A stretch of DNA of 64,000 bases from Merdivicinus sp050943495 (GTDB lineage Bacteria > Bacillota > Clostridia > Oscillospirales > Ruminococcaceae). The stretch spans positions 1 to 64,000 of the forward strand of contig JBMNPH010000010.1 in the NCBI GenBank assembly GCA_050943495.1. The letters are read 5' to 3'. Below, in pieces: positions 1 through 8,466 of the stretch. The notes below the pieces were generated by a model, which made no database searches, was not told where the DNA came from, and was given only the letters and a program-made list of their open reading frames with translations. A program made the translations under genes and the position numbers. Positions within the stretch are counted from its first letter, which is position 1, and each line of letters starts with the position of its first letter.

Positions 1-9
1 CATTCCGTT

Positions 10-15
10 TGTCAA
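10..15 (-). promoter_or_regulatory. Second -35 box (TTGACA), promoter cut by window edge
   Basis: TTGACA on the minus strand is preceded by long A tracts resembling an UP element (about 20-50). A -10 box at normal spacing would lie just outside the window. It is probably the downstream member of the tandem pair with the promoter at 89-117. Confidence 0.5.
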
Positions 16-88
16 CCTTTTTTCAAAAGTTTTTGGAATTTTTTTGTGATCTTCTAGCTCTCGGCGTCCCTCGCGAGACAGCTTGATT

Positions 89-117
89 ATTATACCTCGA
101 TTCCTTCCTTTTGTCAA
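89..117 (-). promoter_or_regulatory. Strong sigma-A promoter reading out of the left edge, rRNA-operon type
   Basis: On the minus strand a perfect TTGACA (117-112) and a perfect TATAAT (94-89) are separated by exactly 17 bp, with A/T-rich UP-like sequence upstream. It points away from clpB and off the left edge. With the second -35 box at 15-10 it forms a tandem pair, which is the usual layout ahead of rRNA operons in Clostridia. The rRNA genes themselves are outside the window, so that assignment is an inference. Confidence 0.7.
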
Positions 118-201
118 GCGGTTTTTTGAAAAAAATAGAGTTTGTTTTAAACATATAGAATATAAAGCAATTTTACCAAAATGTTCTAGCAAATTTACTA
201 C

Positions 202-230
202 TTGACAAGAAAATTAAGCTGTGATACAGT
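202..230 (+). promoter_or_regulatory. clpB promoter
   Basis: TTGACA (202-207), a 17-bp spacer, and TACAGT (225-230) preceded by TGA, which gives an extended -10. The predicted transcription start falls inside the adjoining CIRCE element, as expected for HrcA repression. Confidence 0.7.
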
Positions 231-234
231 ATAA

Positions 235-261
235 TTAGCACTCAAGGACATAGAGTGCTAA
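235..261 (+). promoter_or_regulatory. CIRCE operator (HrcA binding site)
   Basis: A perfect inverted repeat, TTAGCACTC - 9 nt - GAGTGCTAA, matches the CIRCE consensus. It overlaps the expected clpB transcription start, so clpB is probably repressed by HrcA and induced by heat or protein-folding stress. In many Firmicutes clpB is instead controlled by CtsR; no CtsR heptad repeat was noticed here. Confidence 0.95.
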
Positions 262-305
262 CATGATTACTTTGATCCATTGACCTGTATAGGAGGGATT
301 TTAAT

Positions 306-2921
306 ATGAATGCACAGAAATGTACGCAAAAATCGTTGGAAGCGATTAAAGAAGCGCAGGATCTGGCAATTGAATACCAGAACATGCAAATTGACACACC
401 GCATTTAACCTACGCTTTACTGAATCAGCCGGACGGTCTGATTCCGCAGCTTCTTTCTAAAATGAATATAGAACCGGCTGCAGTTCTCCAATCAGTCCGT
501 TCTATCATTGAAAAACTGCCGAAAGTCAGCGGTCCTGGTCGTGAACCCGATAAAATATATGTTTCGCAAGAAACGGATAAGATTCTGAATGCCGCTGAAA
601 AAACTGCGCAACAAATGCAAGATGAATATATTTCGGTAGAACATATCTTTTTGAGCATCTTGGATCACGCAACCGGCGAGACCGCCCGTGCTTTAAAGGC
701 CTTTAATCTGAATAAAAATGCCTTTCTGCAGGTTCTGCAGAGCGTGCGTGGAAATACGCGAGTCACTTCCGATTCTCCGGAATCCACCTACGATGTTTTG
801 AAAAAATACGGGCATGATCTTGTGGAAGAAGCACGCCAGAATAAATTGGATCCGGTTATCGGCCGTGACAGCGAAATTCGAAATGTGATTCGGATTCTTT
901 CTCGTAAAACGAAAAACAATCCTTGTCTGATCGGTGAGCCCGGTGTCGGTAAAACTGCTATTGCCGAGGGACTTGCACAGCGAATCGTTCGTGGTGACGT
1001 TCCTGATTCTTTAAAAGACCGTATCATTTTCTCACTGGATATGGGTGCCCTGATTGCTGGTGCAAAATTCCGCGGAGAATTTGAGGAACGCCTGAAAGCA
1101 GTTCTGGCGGAAGTCAAAAAGAGCGAAGGGCGCATCATTCTTTTCATTGATGAGCTGCACACAATTGTCGGCGCCGGCAAAACCGAAGGTTCGATGGATG
1201 CGGGCAATCTGCTCAAACCTCTGCTCGCCCGCGGTGAACTGCACTGCATCGGCGCGACGACCTTAAACGAATATCGGCAGTATATTGAAAAGGATGCCGC
1301 TCTCGAGCGTCGTTTCCAACCGGTTCTGGTGGATGAGCCGACGGTCGAAGATACCATCACCATTCTGCGCGGACTGAAAGAACGCTATGAAGTCTTCCAC
1401 GGAGTAAAAATCACAGATAATGCGCTGATTGCCGCCGCCACCCTCTCCAACCGCTATATTTCGGACCGTTTCCTGCCGGATAAAGCCATCGACTTAGTCG
1501 ATGAAGCCTGTGCTATGATTCGTACCGAAATCGACTCAATGCCGACCGAGCTGGATGACATTTCCCGCAAAATTATCCAGTTGGAAATTGAAGAAGCTGC
1601 CCTGAAAAAGGAAAGCGACCAGCTTTCGAAAGAACATTTGGCAGAAATTCAGAAGGAACTGGCAGAAGAACGAGATACCTTCAAGCAGATGAAGGCCAAA
1701 TGGGAAAGCGAGAAAAATGCAATCGGCAAAGTTCAGAAACTCCGCGAGGAGATTGAGCAGGTGAATGCCGATATTGAAAAAGCGCAGCGCGAATACGACC
1801 TGAACAAGGCAGCCGAATTAAAGTACGGCAAACTCCCCGCTCTCCAGAAACAGTTGGCTGACGAGGAGGCATTGGCTGAGGAAAGCAAGAAACATTCCTC
1901 TCTGCTGCGGGATAAGGTCACCGATGAAGAAATTGCCCGGATTATCGAACGCTGGACCGGCATTCCGGTATCACGTCTGATGGAGGGCGAACGAGAAAAG
2001 CTGCTGAATCTGGATAAGGTTCTGCATCAGCGGGTAATCGGCCAGGATGAGGCGGTCGAAAAGGTATCGGAAGCGATTATTCGTTCCCGCGCCGGAATTG
2101 CGAATCCAAACCGTCCGATCGGATCCTTCCTGTTCTTGGGGCCGACGGGTGTCGGTAAGACCGAACTGGCGAAAGCGCTTGCAGAAACACTGTTTGATGA
2201 TGAGAAGAACATGGTTCGAATTGACATGAGTGAATACATGGAGAAATTCTCGGTATCTCGTCTGATCGGAGCGCCTCCCGGATACGTTGGCTACGAGGAA
2301 GGCGGTCAGCTGACCGAAGCCGTTCGCCGGAAACCTTATTCGGTATTGCTGTTTGATGAAGTGGAGAAAGCACATCCGGATGTCTTCAATATTCTGCTGC
2401 AGGTATTGGATGACGGGCGGATTACCGATTCCCAGGGTCGAACCGTTGATTTCAAGAATACAATCATCATTCTGACTAGCAACTTGGGATCCCAGTTCCT
2501 GCTGGACGGCATTGATGAAAACGGAAATATCACCGAAGATGCGCGGAATCAGGTCAATGAACTGTTGAAACGTTCCTTCCGTCCGGAGTTCCTGAACCGG
2601 CTGGATGAAATTGTCTTCTACAAACCGTTGACCCGTGATAATATCTTCCACATTGTCGATTTGCTGATGAACGATCTGCGCAAACGTCTGGAAGATAAGC
2701 AGCTGGATGTAGTGCTGACCGATGCCGCCAAAGATTATATCATTGATGAAGGCTACGATCCGATTTACGGCGCACGTCCTCTGAAGCGTTTCCTCCAGCG
2801 CAAGGTGGAGACTCTGATTGGACGCATGATTATCGCCGATGAAGTCCGTCCGAATTCCACGCTTGTCGTAGATTACGATGGAACAAATCTCATTGTCACC
2901 GATCAATGGAATGCAGAATAA
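306..2921 (+). CDS. clpB: ATP-dependent disaggregase ClpB
   Basis: This is a hexameric AAA+ disaggregase that works with DnaK to pull proteins out of aggregates in the cytoplasm. At 871 residues it has the usual ClpB length. An N-terminal Clp repeat domain is followed by AAA1 with Walker A GEPGVGKT at about 210-217, a charged coiled-coil middle domain at about 410-530 that separates ClpB from ClpA/ClpC, AAA2 with Walker A GPTGVGKT at about 612-619, and a C-terminal D2-small domain. AGGAGGG lies 8 nt before the ATG. It is monocistronic, under a CIRCE-bearing promoter, and closed by a hairpin terminator. Confidence 0.97.
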   Translation: MNAQKCTQKSLEAIKEAQDLAIEYQNMQIDTPHLTYALLNQPDGLIPQLLSKMNIEPAAVLQSVRSIIEKLPKVSGPGREPDKIYVSQETDKILNAAEKTAQQMQDEYISVEHIFLSILDHATGETARALKAFNLNKNAFLQVLQSVRGNTRVTSDSPESTYDVLKKYGHDLVEEARQNKLDPVIGRDSEIRNVIRILSRKTKNNPCLIGEPGVGKTAIAEGLAQRIVRGDVPDSLKDRIIFSLDMGALIAGAKFRGEFEERLKAVLAEVKKSEGRIILFIDELHTIVGAGKTEGSMDAGNLLKPLLARGELHCIGATTLNEYRQYIEKDAALERRFQPVLVDEPTVEDTITILRGLKERYEVFHGVKITDNALIAAATLSNRYISDRFLPDKAIDLVDEACAMIRTEIDSMPTELDDISRKIIQLEIEEAALKKESDQLSKEHLAEIQKELAEERDTFKQMKAKWESEKNAIGKVQKLREEIEQVNADIEKAQREYDLNKAAELKYGKLPALQKQLADEEALAEESKKHSSLLRDKVTDEEIARIIERWTGIPVSRLMEGEREKLLNLDKVLHQRVIGQDEAVEKVSEAIIRSRAGIANPNRPIGSFLFLGPTGVGKTELAKALAETLFDDEKNMVRIDMSEYMEKFSVSRLIGAPPGYVGYEEGGQLTEAVRRKPYSVLLFDEVEKAHPDVFNILLQVLDDGRITDSQGRTVDFKNTIIILTSNLGSQFLLDGIDENGNITEDARNQVNELLKRSFRPEFLNRLDEIVFYKPLTRDNIFHIVDLLMNDLRKRLEDKQLDVVLTDAAKDYIIDEGYDPIYGARPLKRFLQRKVETLIGRMIIADEVRPNSTLVVDYDGTNLIVTDQWNAE

Positions 2922-2926
2922 AAATG

Positions 2927-2959
2927 AACCCGTCCTTCCAAAAGGGAGGACGGGTTTTC
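2927..2959 (+). terminator. Rho-independent terminator after clpB
   Basis: An AACCCGTCC / GGACGGGTT stem extended by an imperfect pyrimidine/purine pairing, followed by TTTTCT. It lies between the convergent clpB and SulP genes and may act on both strands. Confidence 0.8.
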
Positions 2960-2972
2960 TGCTACTAAAAGA

Positions 2973-4607
2973 TCATTCAGCAGACTCTTCCGACAGGAGA
3001 GCGCGGTCAACACTGAAAAAGAACTGGTTGGCGGGAACAAGTTGCTCAATCCCAGCGCGGCTGAGGAAATCACGGATACGATCCTGTACACCGCAGAAAA
3101 TTATCTCGATTCCAGCATTCCGACAGTTTCGACAATATTCAAGGACTGCCTGCGCACCGGTCATATCTATGCTGGCGACTCCGCGCATGGAAAGGATGAC
3201 TTTTTTGCTGGAGAATGTTTCCTGCATTTGGCGGTTAAACTGTTCCACGGTTCCGAAAAAGATGGGGCCGGTAATGTAAGCGACGACGGTGTCAGGATGA
3301 TTGGCGGCCACATCGGCATGGGAAGATAGGCGGCTATTGTCCACTTTGGAGAGGGAGACCTCCAGATTGGAGGCGCGCACCACGAACAGGAGAATAGAAA
3401 ATGCAACACCGATGACAATGGCAACGGTCAGATCAAAAATGACTGTCGCAATCATGGTAATCAGGAATTTGGAGATTGCGCCTTTAAAACGGTGACCAAA
3501 GATGTAACGGATTGCACCCCATTCGTTCATGCGCCATGCGGTCATCATGAGGACACCGGCGAGAGCGGCAAGCGGAAGTTCCGACATCACGCCGCCCAGC
3601 AGGAACATGCAGCAAAGCAAGCCGACGGAATGAATTACACCGGTCAGGCGGGTCTGACAGCCGGACTTAATGGCGACACTGGTACGAGCGATTGCAGCAG
3701 TCGAAGGAACACCGCCGAAAAACGGGATCAGGATATTGCCGACGCCCTGTGCCAGAAGTTCCTGATCGGCATTGAACGGTTCCTTTTTCATACGGGATGC
3801 GCTGGCGCCGCATAAAAGGCTCTCAATCATACCGAGGGCAGCGATGGTAAAAGCAGGAGCGAGCAGGCCCTGAATCGTCTGCCAGTCAATTCCCGTCAGA
3901 GACAGACGGACTTCCGGCAGAAGGGTGCGCGGAATTTGGCCCACAGTTGCCACATCAAAGCCGGCAACCCGGCTGACAATTCCGGCGACGATAATTCCCA
4001 CCAAAGAGGACGGCACTTTGCTATTCCATTTTTTTGGGTAAACAATCATAATTCCAACTACAATCAGGCCGATCAGCACGGCTTGCCAATTGGGAGAAAA
4101 TCCGAGTCTGCCGTAACTCATGAGTTTTTGAATGGCGGTTTCGCCTTCGGAATGGGTACCGAAAAAGTTATCGACCTGTCCCAGTGCAATGATAATCGCA
4201 ATACCGGAAGTAAAGCCGGTAATAACCGGTGCAGGGATAAAGCCAACGAGCTTTCCGATTTTGAAAATCCCAGCCAGAAGCAGGAGGATCCCAGCCATCA
4301 AACAAGCCAGAAAAACGCCCTGCATCTGATAGCGGGAGACAATGGTAATTAAAACAGCGGTCATCGCTCCGGTCGGGCCGGAAATCTGATAAGACGCACC
4401 GGCTAACAAACTCATCACAAAACCGGAAAGGATGGCGGTAATTAAACCTGCCGCCGCATCAGCGCCGCTGCTGACGCCGAACGCAAGTGCAAGAGGCAGT
4501 GCAACTGCTGCGACTGTCAGACCTGCCATTGCATCTTTAGAAAACCGTTGGAGATTATAGCCGTGAAATTCCTGTTTCAGGGTTGAAAAGTAAGATAATC
4601 CTGCCAT
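2973..4607 (-). CDS. SulP family anion permease with STAS domain
   Basis: This is a membrane transporter of the SLC26/SulP family, which carries sulfate, bicarbonate or other anions; the substrate cannot be read from sequence. It has 544 residues: about 10-14 hydrophobic segments in residues 15-400, then a cytoplasmic STAS domain from about 435 with the conserved D-M-T-G at about 480. The start is set at the ATG beginning MAGLSYF, behind an AGG-rich site, because the open frame upstream of it only shadows pduL. It is monocistronic and convergent with clpB. No sulfate assimilation genes are nearby to suggest the substrate. Confidence 0.9.
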   Translation of the reverse strand: MAGLSYFSTLKQEFHGYNLQRFSKDAMAGLTVAAVALPLALAFGVSSGADAAAGLITAILSGFVMSLLAGASYQISGPTGAMTAVLITIVSRYQMQGVFLACLMAGILLLLAGIFKIGKLVGFIPAPVITGFTSGIAIIIALGQVDNFFGTHSEGETAIQKLMSYGRLGFSPNWQAVLIGLIVVGIMIVYPKKWNSKVPSSLVGIIVAGIVSRVAGFDVATVGQIPRTLLPEVRLSLTGIDWQTIQGLLAPAFTIAALGMIESLLCGASASRMKKEPFNADQELLAQGVGNILIPFFGGVPSTAAIARTSVAIKSGCQTRLTGVIHSVGLLCCMFLLGGVMSELPLAALAGVLMMTAWRMNEWGAIRYIFGHRFKGAISKFLITMIATVIFDLTVAIVIGVAFSILLFVVRASNLEVSLSKVDNSRLSSHADVAANHPDTVVAYITGPIFFGTVEQFNRQMQETFSSKKVILSMRGVASIDMTGAQAVLEYCRNCRNAGIEIIFCGVQDRIRDFLSRAGIEQLVPANQFFFSVDRALLSEESAE

Positions 4608-4747
4608 TTTGAAACCTGCCTTTTTTGAAATGATGCATTTTCTATTGTACCGGAAAACAGGAAAAATTACCATAGAGATTCGATAGAATTTTGAACAAGG
4701 TAATCTTTTTATATTGTTCAAAATGCAGATAAATATTTCAAAGCAAA

Positions 4748-4780
4748 TAAAAAAAACGGAGATACCGCAGCATCTCCGTT
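4748..4780 (-). terminator. Rho-independent terminator after pduL
   Basis: On the minus strand, AACGGAGAT / ATCTCCGTT form a 9-bp stem followed by a run of eight T residues. It ends the pduL transcript about 18 nt after the stop codon. Confidence 0.9.
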
Positions 4781-4797
4781 CTAATGGAAAACTATTT

Positions 4798-5370
4798 TTA
4801 CAGACGAACGATTTCGCCCATGACTTCGCCCTTGCAGCCGGCAGCATTAGCCTCATCGGTATCGATATGCATAGCGCGGGCAAATTTCTCGCTGACGCGG
4901 CAAACAACATCACCGAAAATGACGCTGCGGTCTTCGGTATTAACGCGTACCCAAACAACATCCTTATCGGCAACGCCCAGTTCCTGTGCATCAGCAGGAG
5001 TGAGATGGATGTGGCGTTTTGCAACGATAACGCCCTCAGAAAGTTCCACTTCACCGCAGGGGCCAACGAGTTTGCAGGCAGCCGAGCCAGCAATATCGCC
5101 GGATTCACGAACAGGAGCCGTCACACCGATCGAACGAGCATCGGTAGCGCTCAATTCCACCTGGCAATCTTTTCTTTCAGGACCAAGGATGGAAGCTTTG
5201 AGAGAACCTTTGGGGCCGACAACGGTAACTTTCTCTTCACAGGCGAACTGGCCGGGCTGAGAAAGATTTTTCTTGTTGGTCAGGGTAGCGCCTTCTCCGA
5301 AGAGGACAGCGAGTGCCTCTTTGGAAACATGAACGTGTCTTGCAGAAGTTTCTACAATAAAAGTATTCAT
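4798..5370 (-). CDS. pduL: Phosphate propanoyltransferase PduL-type (phosphotransacylase)
   Basis: PduL-type enzymes interconvert acyl-CoA and acyl phosphate with release of CoA, feeding acetate/propionate kinase for ATP. The protein has 190 residues and shows the two tandem half-barrel motifs with metal-binding histidines: SARHVHVS near the N-terminus and AKRHIHLTP at about 117-125, plus MHIDTDEANA near the end. AGGAGG precedes the ATG. It has its own strong promoter and terminator, so it is monocistronic. No microcompartment shell, diol dehydratase or ackA gene is nearby. It lacks a clear N-terminal encapsulation peptide and likely serves as the general cytoplasmic phosphotransacetylase. 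Confidence 0.93.
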   Translation of the reverse strand: MNTFIVETSARHVHVSKEALAVLFGEGATLTNKKNLSQPGQFACEEKVTVVGPKGSLKASILGPERKDCQVELSATDARSIGVTAPVRESGDIAGSAACKLVGPCGEVELSEGVIVAKRHIHLTPADAQELGVADKDVVWVRVNTEDRSVIFGDVVCRVSEKFARAMHIDTDEANAAGCKGEVMGEIVRL

Positions 5371-5405
5371 TTTATAAATCCTCCTAAGCGAATTGATCTG
5401 TTTTC

Positions 5406-5434
5406 ATTATACCGCCTTTCCCAGGTAAGGTCAA
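5406..5434 (-). promoter_or_regulatory. pduL promoter
   Basis: Minus-strand TTGACC (5434-5429), a 17-bp spacer and a perfect TATAAT (5411-5406), about 35 bp upstream of the pduL ATG. Confidence 0.8.
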
Positions 5435-5543
5435 GGTATCATAAAAAAAAATCGAAGTTTGGTGAAATTCTTGCAAGTCTTAATAATCCGACATGAAAGA
5501 GACATATTTCTATTGTATAATAAAAAAGAAGAGAGGGATTACA

Positions 5544-6455
5544 ATGAAAGAAATGTTATTGACAGCTAATATACACGCAGGAACAGGAATGGTACGAGAT
5601 CATCTGGCAGAATTAATTGATTACTATGTTTCGTTAGGATACGATGTAACCGTGCACACTTCCCAGAAACCCCGGGAATTAATTGATTATATCGGAGAAA
5701 ACGGGGACAAATATGAACTTCTAGTGAGTACAGGTGGAGATGGAACGCTCAATGAGACGCTTAACGGTTTGATGAAATGTGATACTCCTCCCGTTTTGTG
5801 TTATCTTCCAGCTGGAACGGTCAACGATTTCGCAACATCCTTGAAAATTCCGAAAGAAATGGAAGAAGCAGCCAAATTAGTGGAAAACGGTGTTCCGTTT
5901 TGCTGCGACATCGGTCAATTTGGAGAACAATATTTTTCATATGTGGCGGCATTTGGTGCATTCACAGAAGTTGCTTACCAGACGCCGCAAGCAATCAAGC
6001 AAATTTTCGGAAGATTAGCCTATATTGTAGAGGGTATTAAGCGGTTGCCGAACTTGCGGGCTTATCGAATGGAAATCCAGGGAGACGACTTTGAGTTAGA
6101 AGAAGACTTTCTATTTGGAATGGTAACGAATTCCACATCAGTAGGTGGATTTCATTTTGAAGATAAAATTGGAATTGCAATGGATGACGGATATTTGGAA
6201 GTGGTGCTGGTGCGAATGCCGCGCAGTATGAATGAACGCCAGGCAATTATCAACGGAATCATGAAACAGGAAAGTGTTCCCGGATTGCTGGAATGGTACC
6301 GTACCAAAACTTTAAAGATCCATTCAAACGAACGAATGCCTTGGACACTGGATGGAGAATTTGGCGGAGAGGTAGAAGAAGTCACCATATCCAATTGCCA
6401 TCAAGCACTGAAAATTCTAGTTCCGCGTGAAGATTTACAAAAAGAAGAACGGTGA
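5544..6455 (+). CDS. YegS/BmrU-type lipid kinase (diacylglycerol kinase family)
   Basis: Members of this family phosphorylate diacylglycerol or related lipids at the cytoplasmic face of the membrane. The protein has 303 residues and carries the nucleotide-binding motif GGDGTLNE at about 65-72 and AGTVNDFA at about 96-103, followed by the beta-sandwich C-terminal domain. An upstream in-frame ATG at 5493 has no ribosome binding site and lies upstream of a TATAAT at 5516-5521, so the ATG after GAGAGGG is preferred. It is monocistronic, and its stop codon lies inside the terminator stem. Confidence 0.9.
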   Translation: MKEMLLTANIHAGTGMVRDHLAELIDYYVSLGYDVTVHTSQKPRELIDYIGENGDKYELLVSTGGDGTLNETLNGLMKCDTPPVLCYLPAGTVNDFATSLKIPKEMEEAAKLVENGVPFCCDIGQFGEQYFSYVAAFGAFTEVAYQTPQAIKQIFGRLAYIVEGIKRLPNLRAYRMEIQGDDFELEEDFLFGMVTNSTSVGGFHFEDKIGIAMDDGYLEVVLVRMPRSMNERQAIINGIMKQESVPGLLEWYRTKTLKIHSNERMPWTLDGEFGGEVEEVTISNCHQALKILVPREDLQKEER

Positions 6456-6476
6456 GGAAAAACCTCACCGTTTTTT
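6449..6476. terminator. Bidirectional terminator between the lipid kinase and DUF1893 gene
   Basis: ACGGTGAGG / CCTCACCGT form a 9-bp stem with an A5 loop, followed by T6 on the plus strand. On the minus strand it is followed by TCTTCTTTTT, so it can also end the convergent operon. Confidence 0.9.
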
Positions 6477-6480
6477 AATA

Positions 6481-6900
6481 TTATTTAGCCATCAATTGGG
6501 CAATTCTCTGTTCAATTTTCTCCCAAGCAATCTCCGGATCGGAGACATCCCGAACGGAATCTTCCAAAGGGCACATTCCATCACCGGTACGATTCTGAAT
6601 GTAATCCACGAGGGTGCCATACTGATAAGGTACGTTATATGTCTGAAACACTTGCACAGCTGACTGACTCATGACTTTACCATAAACTGCAGAGGCGCCG
6701 GAAAGTACAAGAAGCAAAGCAGCTGCCTTTCCTACCACAGTATCTGCGACCTCTTTCTGCTCAAAGAAGCGGCGATTTTCACGCATAGGGGTGATAATCG
6801 GCTTGACTCCGAGCCCGGAACAATGATAATCAATCTCCTGCCCCATTGCAGCACAGGAATACTCTCCTCTATCAATCAAATCGATCAAATTCTGATTCAT
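6481..6900 (-). CDS. DUF1893 domain protein
   Basis: This 139-residue protein resembles the DUF1893 family of small proteins, distantly related to cytidine-deaminase-like folds and of unknown activity. Visible family landmarks are GVKPII at about 40, VADTVVGKAAALL at about 59-71, and a C-terminal NRTGDGMCPLE block with a conserved Cys. The ATG follows AGGAGA, whose sequence lies just inside the cardiolipin synthase end. It is the last gene of the AI-2E permease / cardiolipin synthase operon, which gives no clear hint of its job. Confidence 0.8.
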   Translation of the reverse strand: MNQNLIDLIDRGEYSCAAMGQEIDYHCSGLGVKPIITPMRENRRFFEQKEVADTVVGKAAALLLVLSGASAVYGKVMSQSAVQVFQTYNVPYQYGTLVDYIQNRTGDGMCPLEDSVRDVSDPEIAWEKIEQRIAQLMAK

Positions 6901-6917
6901 CAAACCAATACTCTCCT

Positions 6918-8453
6918 TTACATCATCGGACCAAATACCCGCAAAACGGAACGTCCAAGCTTCACTGGCCAGCTGACCGCACGGCATTGATCCAGCGTAA
7001 TTTCCTGGCTCACACTAAGGGTATGGAGAAAATCCTTCTTAATCTCGGCAATACAGGGTTTCCGATAAATCCAGGCACCACATTCATAATGCAAGTAGAG
7101 ACTCCGATAATCCATATTGACGCTGCCGACCGTAGCATAAAGGTCGTCGACCAAAAAGCCCTTGGCATGAATAAATCCAGGCGTATACTCATAGATTTTC
7201 ACACCAGCTTCGACCAGCATCTGATAGTGAGCGCGGCTAACAGCATGGACATACCATTTATCCGCAATATGGGGGGTGATAATACGGACATCGACGCCGC
7301 ATTTAGCAGCATTGCTGAGAGCGGTAATCATCTCGTTGCTGATAATCAAATAGGGGCTGGTAATATACACGTATTTTTCCGCTTTGGAGATTAGATTCAA
7401 ATAAACTGTTTCGCCCACATGTTCATCATCAAGCGGACTATCCGAATAAGGTTGAACATAGCCCTCTTCGAAGATAGGCTCAAAAGGCACTACACCTGGT
7501 TTAAAGTCATCCGGATTAGATTTAACTTTGCGCAGGTGATCCCAAAGAGGCAAAAACATCATCGTCAGACTCCAGACTGCTTCTCCTTTCAGAAGAATAG
7601 CCGTATCCTTCCAGTGTCCATGCTTTGGATAAGCATTGATATATTCATCGGCAAGATTGATACCGCCCGTAAATCCAACCCAGCCGTCAATCACACAAAT
7701 TTTGCGATGATCACGATTATTGAATCGAAGCGACAGAACAGGAATAAAAGGGTTAAAGACACAGCATTGAATTCCTTTTTGTTCCAAGGTGCGGTTGTAA
7801 TGGGTTGGTAAAGTCATGATAGATCCAAGATCATCATAAATCAAGCGAACATCAACGCCCTCTTTGGCTTTTTGTTCTAGAATTTCCAGAATTGTATTCC
7901 ACATTTTTCCTTCCTGAATAATAAAATATTCCAGAAAGATAAAGCGTTTTGCATTGCGAAGCTCATGAATCATCCGATCAAACTTAACTTCTCCCAATGG
8001 AAGGTACTCTACCGAAGTATTTTTATACGGCGGGGCGAGAGCATATTTCTGCAAATAACGTGATTGATTACCAGCTGTTACATTTTCCCGTTGAATCTCA
8101 TCCAGAACGCTGGTATCTTCCTGGATCATTTCGGAAATTCGTTCACTGATGCCAGAAAGCTTTCGTTTTTGACGGCTACTCAAGCGTTCCCGACCAAATA
8201 TGAGATAAAGAACTCCTCCAAAGACGGGAACCAACAAAATGGGAATCAGCCAAGCAATCTTATAGGCGGGGTTACTGCGATTATTGATAATGTAAAGCGA
8301 AACCAGAATGCTGATAAGAACACAGGCAGTATAAAAATAGACAAAATATTTCTGGAATTCCACCAGCATCAGGATAAAGACTGCCAGTTGAACCAGCATA
8401 AGCAAAGCGCCGATTACAACCCGATGAAAGATCAATTGGAAGAATTTTTTCAT
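6918..8453 (-). CDS. cls: Cardiolipin synthase
   Basis: Joins two phosphatidylglycerol molecules to cardiolipin at the membrane. The protein has 511 residues: two N-terminal transmembrane helices (about 10-60), then two phospholipase D domains with complete HKD motifs, HRKICVID near 249 and HAKGFLVD near 428. Length and layout match bacterial ClsA-type synthases. The ribosome binding site GAGGAGG overlaps the stop codon of the upstream permease, so translation is likely coupled. Cardiolipin content often changes with envelope stress or sporulation, but nothing at this promoter shows such control. Confidence 0.95.
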   Translation of the reverse strand: MKKFFQLIFHRVVIGALLMLVQLAVFILMLVEFQKYFVYFYTACVLISILVSLYIINNRSNPAYKIAWLIPILLVPVFGGVLYLIFGRERLSSRQKRKLSGISERISEMIQEDTSVLDEIQRENVTAGNQSRYLQKYALAPPYKNTSVEYLPLGEVKFDRMIHELRNAKRFIFLEYFIIQEGKMWNTILEILEQKAKEGVDVRLIYDDLGSIMTLPTHYNRTLEQKGIQCCVFNPFIPVLSLRFNNRDHRKICVIDGWVGFTGGINLADEYINAYPKHGHWKDTAILLKGEAVWSLTMMFLPLWDHLRKVKSNPDDFKPGVVPFEPIFEEGYVQPYSDSPLDDEHVGETVYLNLISKAEKYVYITSPYLIISNEMITALSNAAKCGVDVRIITPHIADKWYVHAVSRAHYQMLVEAGVKIYEYTPGFIHAKGFLVDDLYATVGSVNMDYRSLYLHYECGAWIYRKPCIAEIKKDFLHTLSVSQEITLDQCRAVSWPVKLGRSVLRVFGPMM

Positions 8454-8466
8454 GTTAGAAACCTCC

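Noticed and set aside
1971..2906. 311-codon minus-strand frame opposite clpB
   Set aside because: It is antisense to the second ATPase domain of clpB, with no recognisable protein features.
4608..5108. N-terminal extension of the SulP frame
   Set aside because: It reads through the pduL gene and terminator in another frame; the family N-terminus starts at 4607 with a ribosome binding site.
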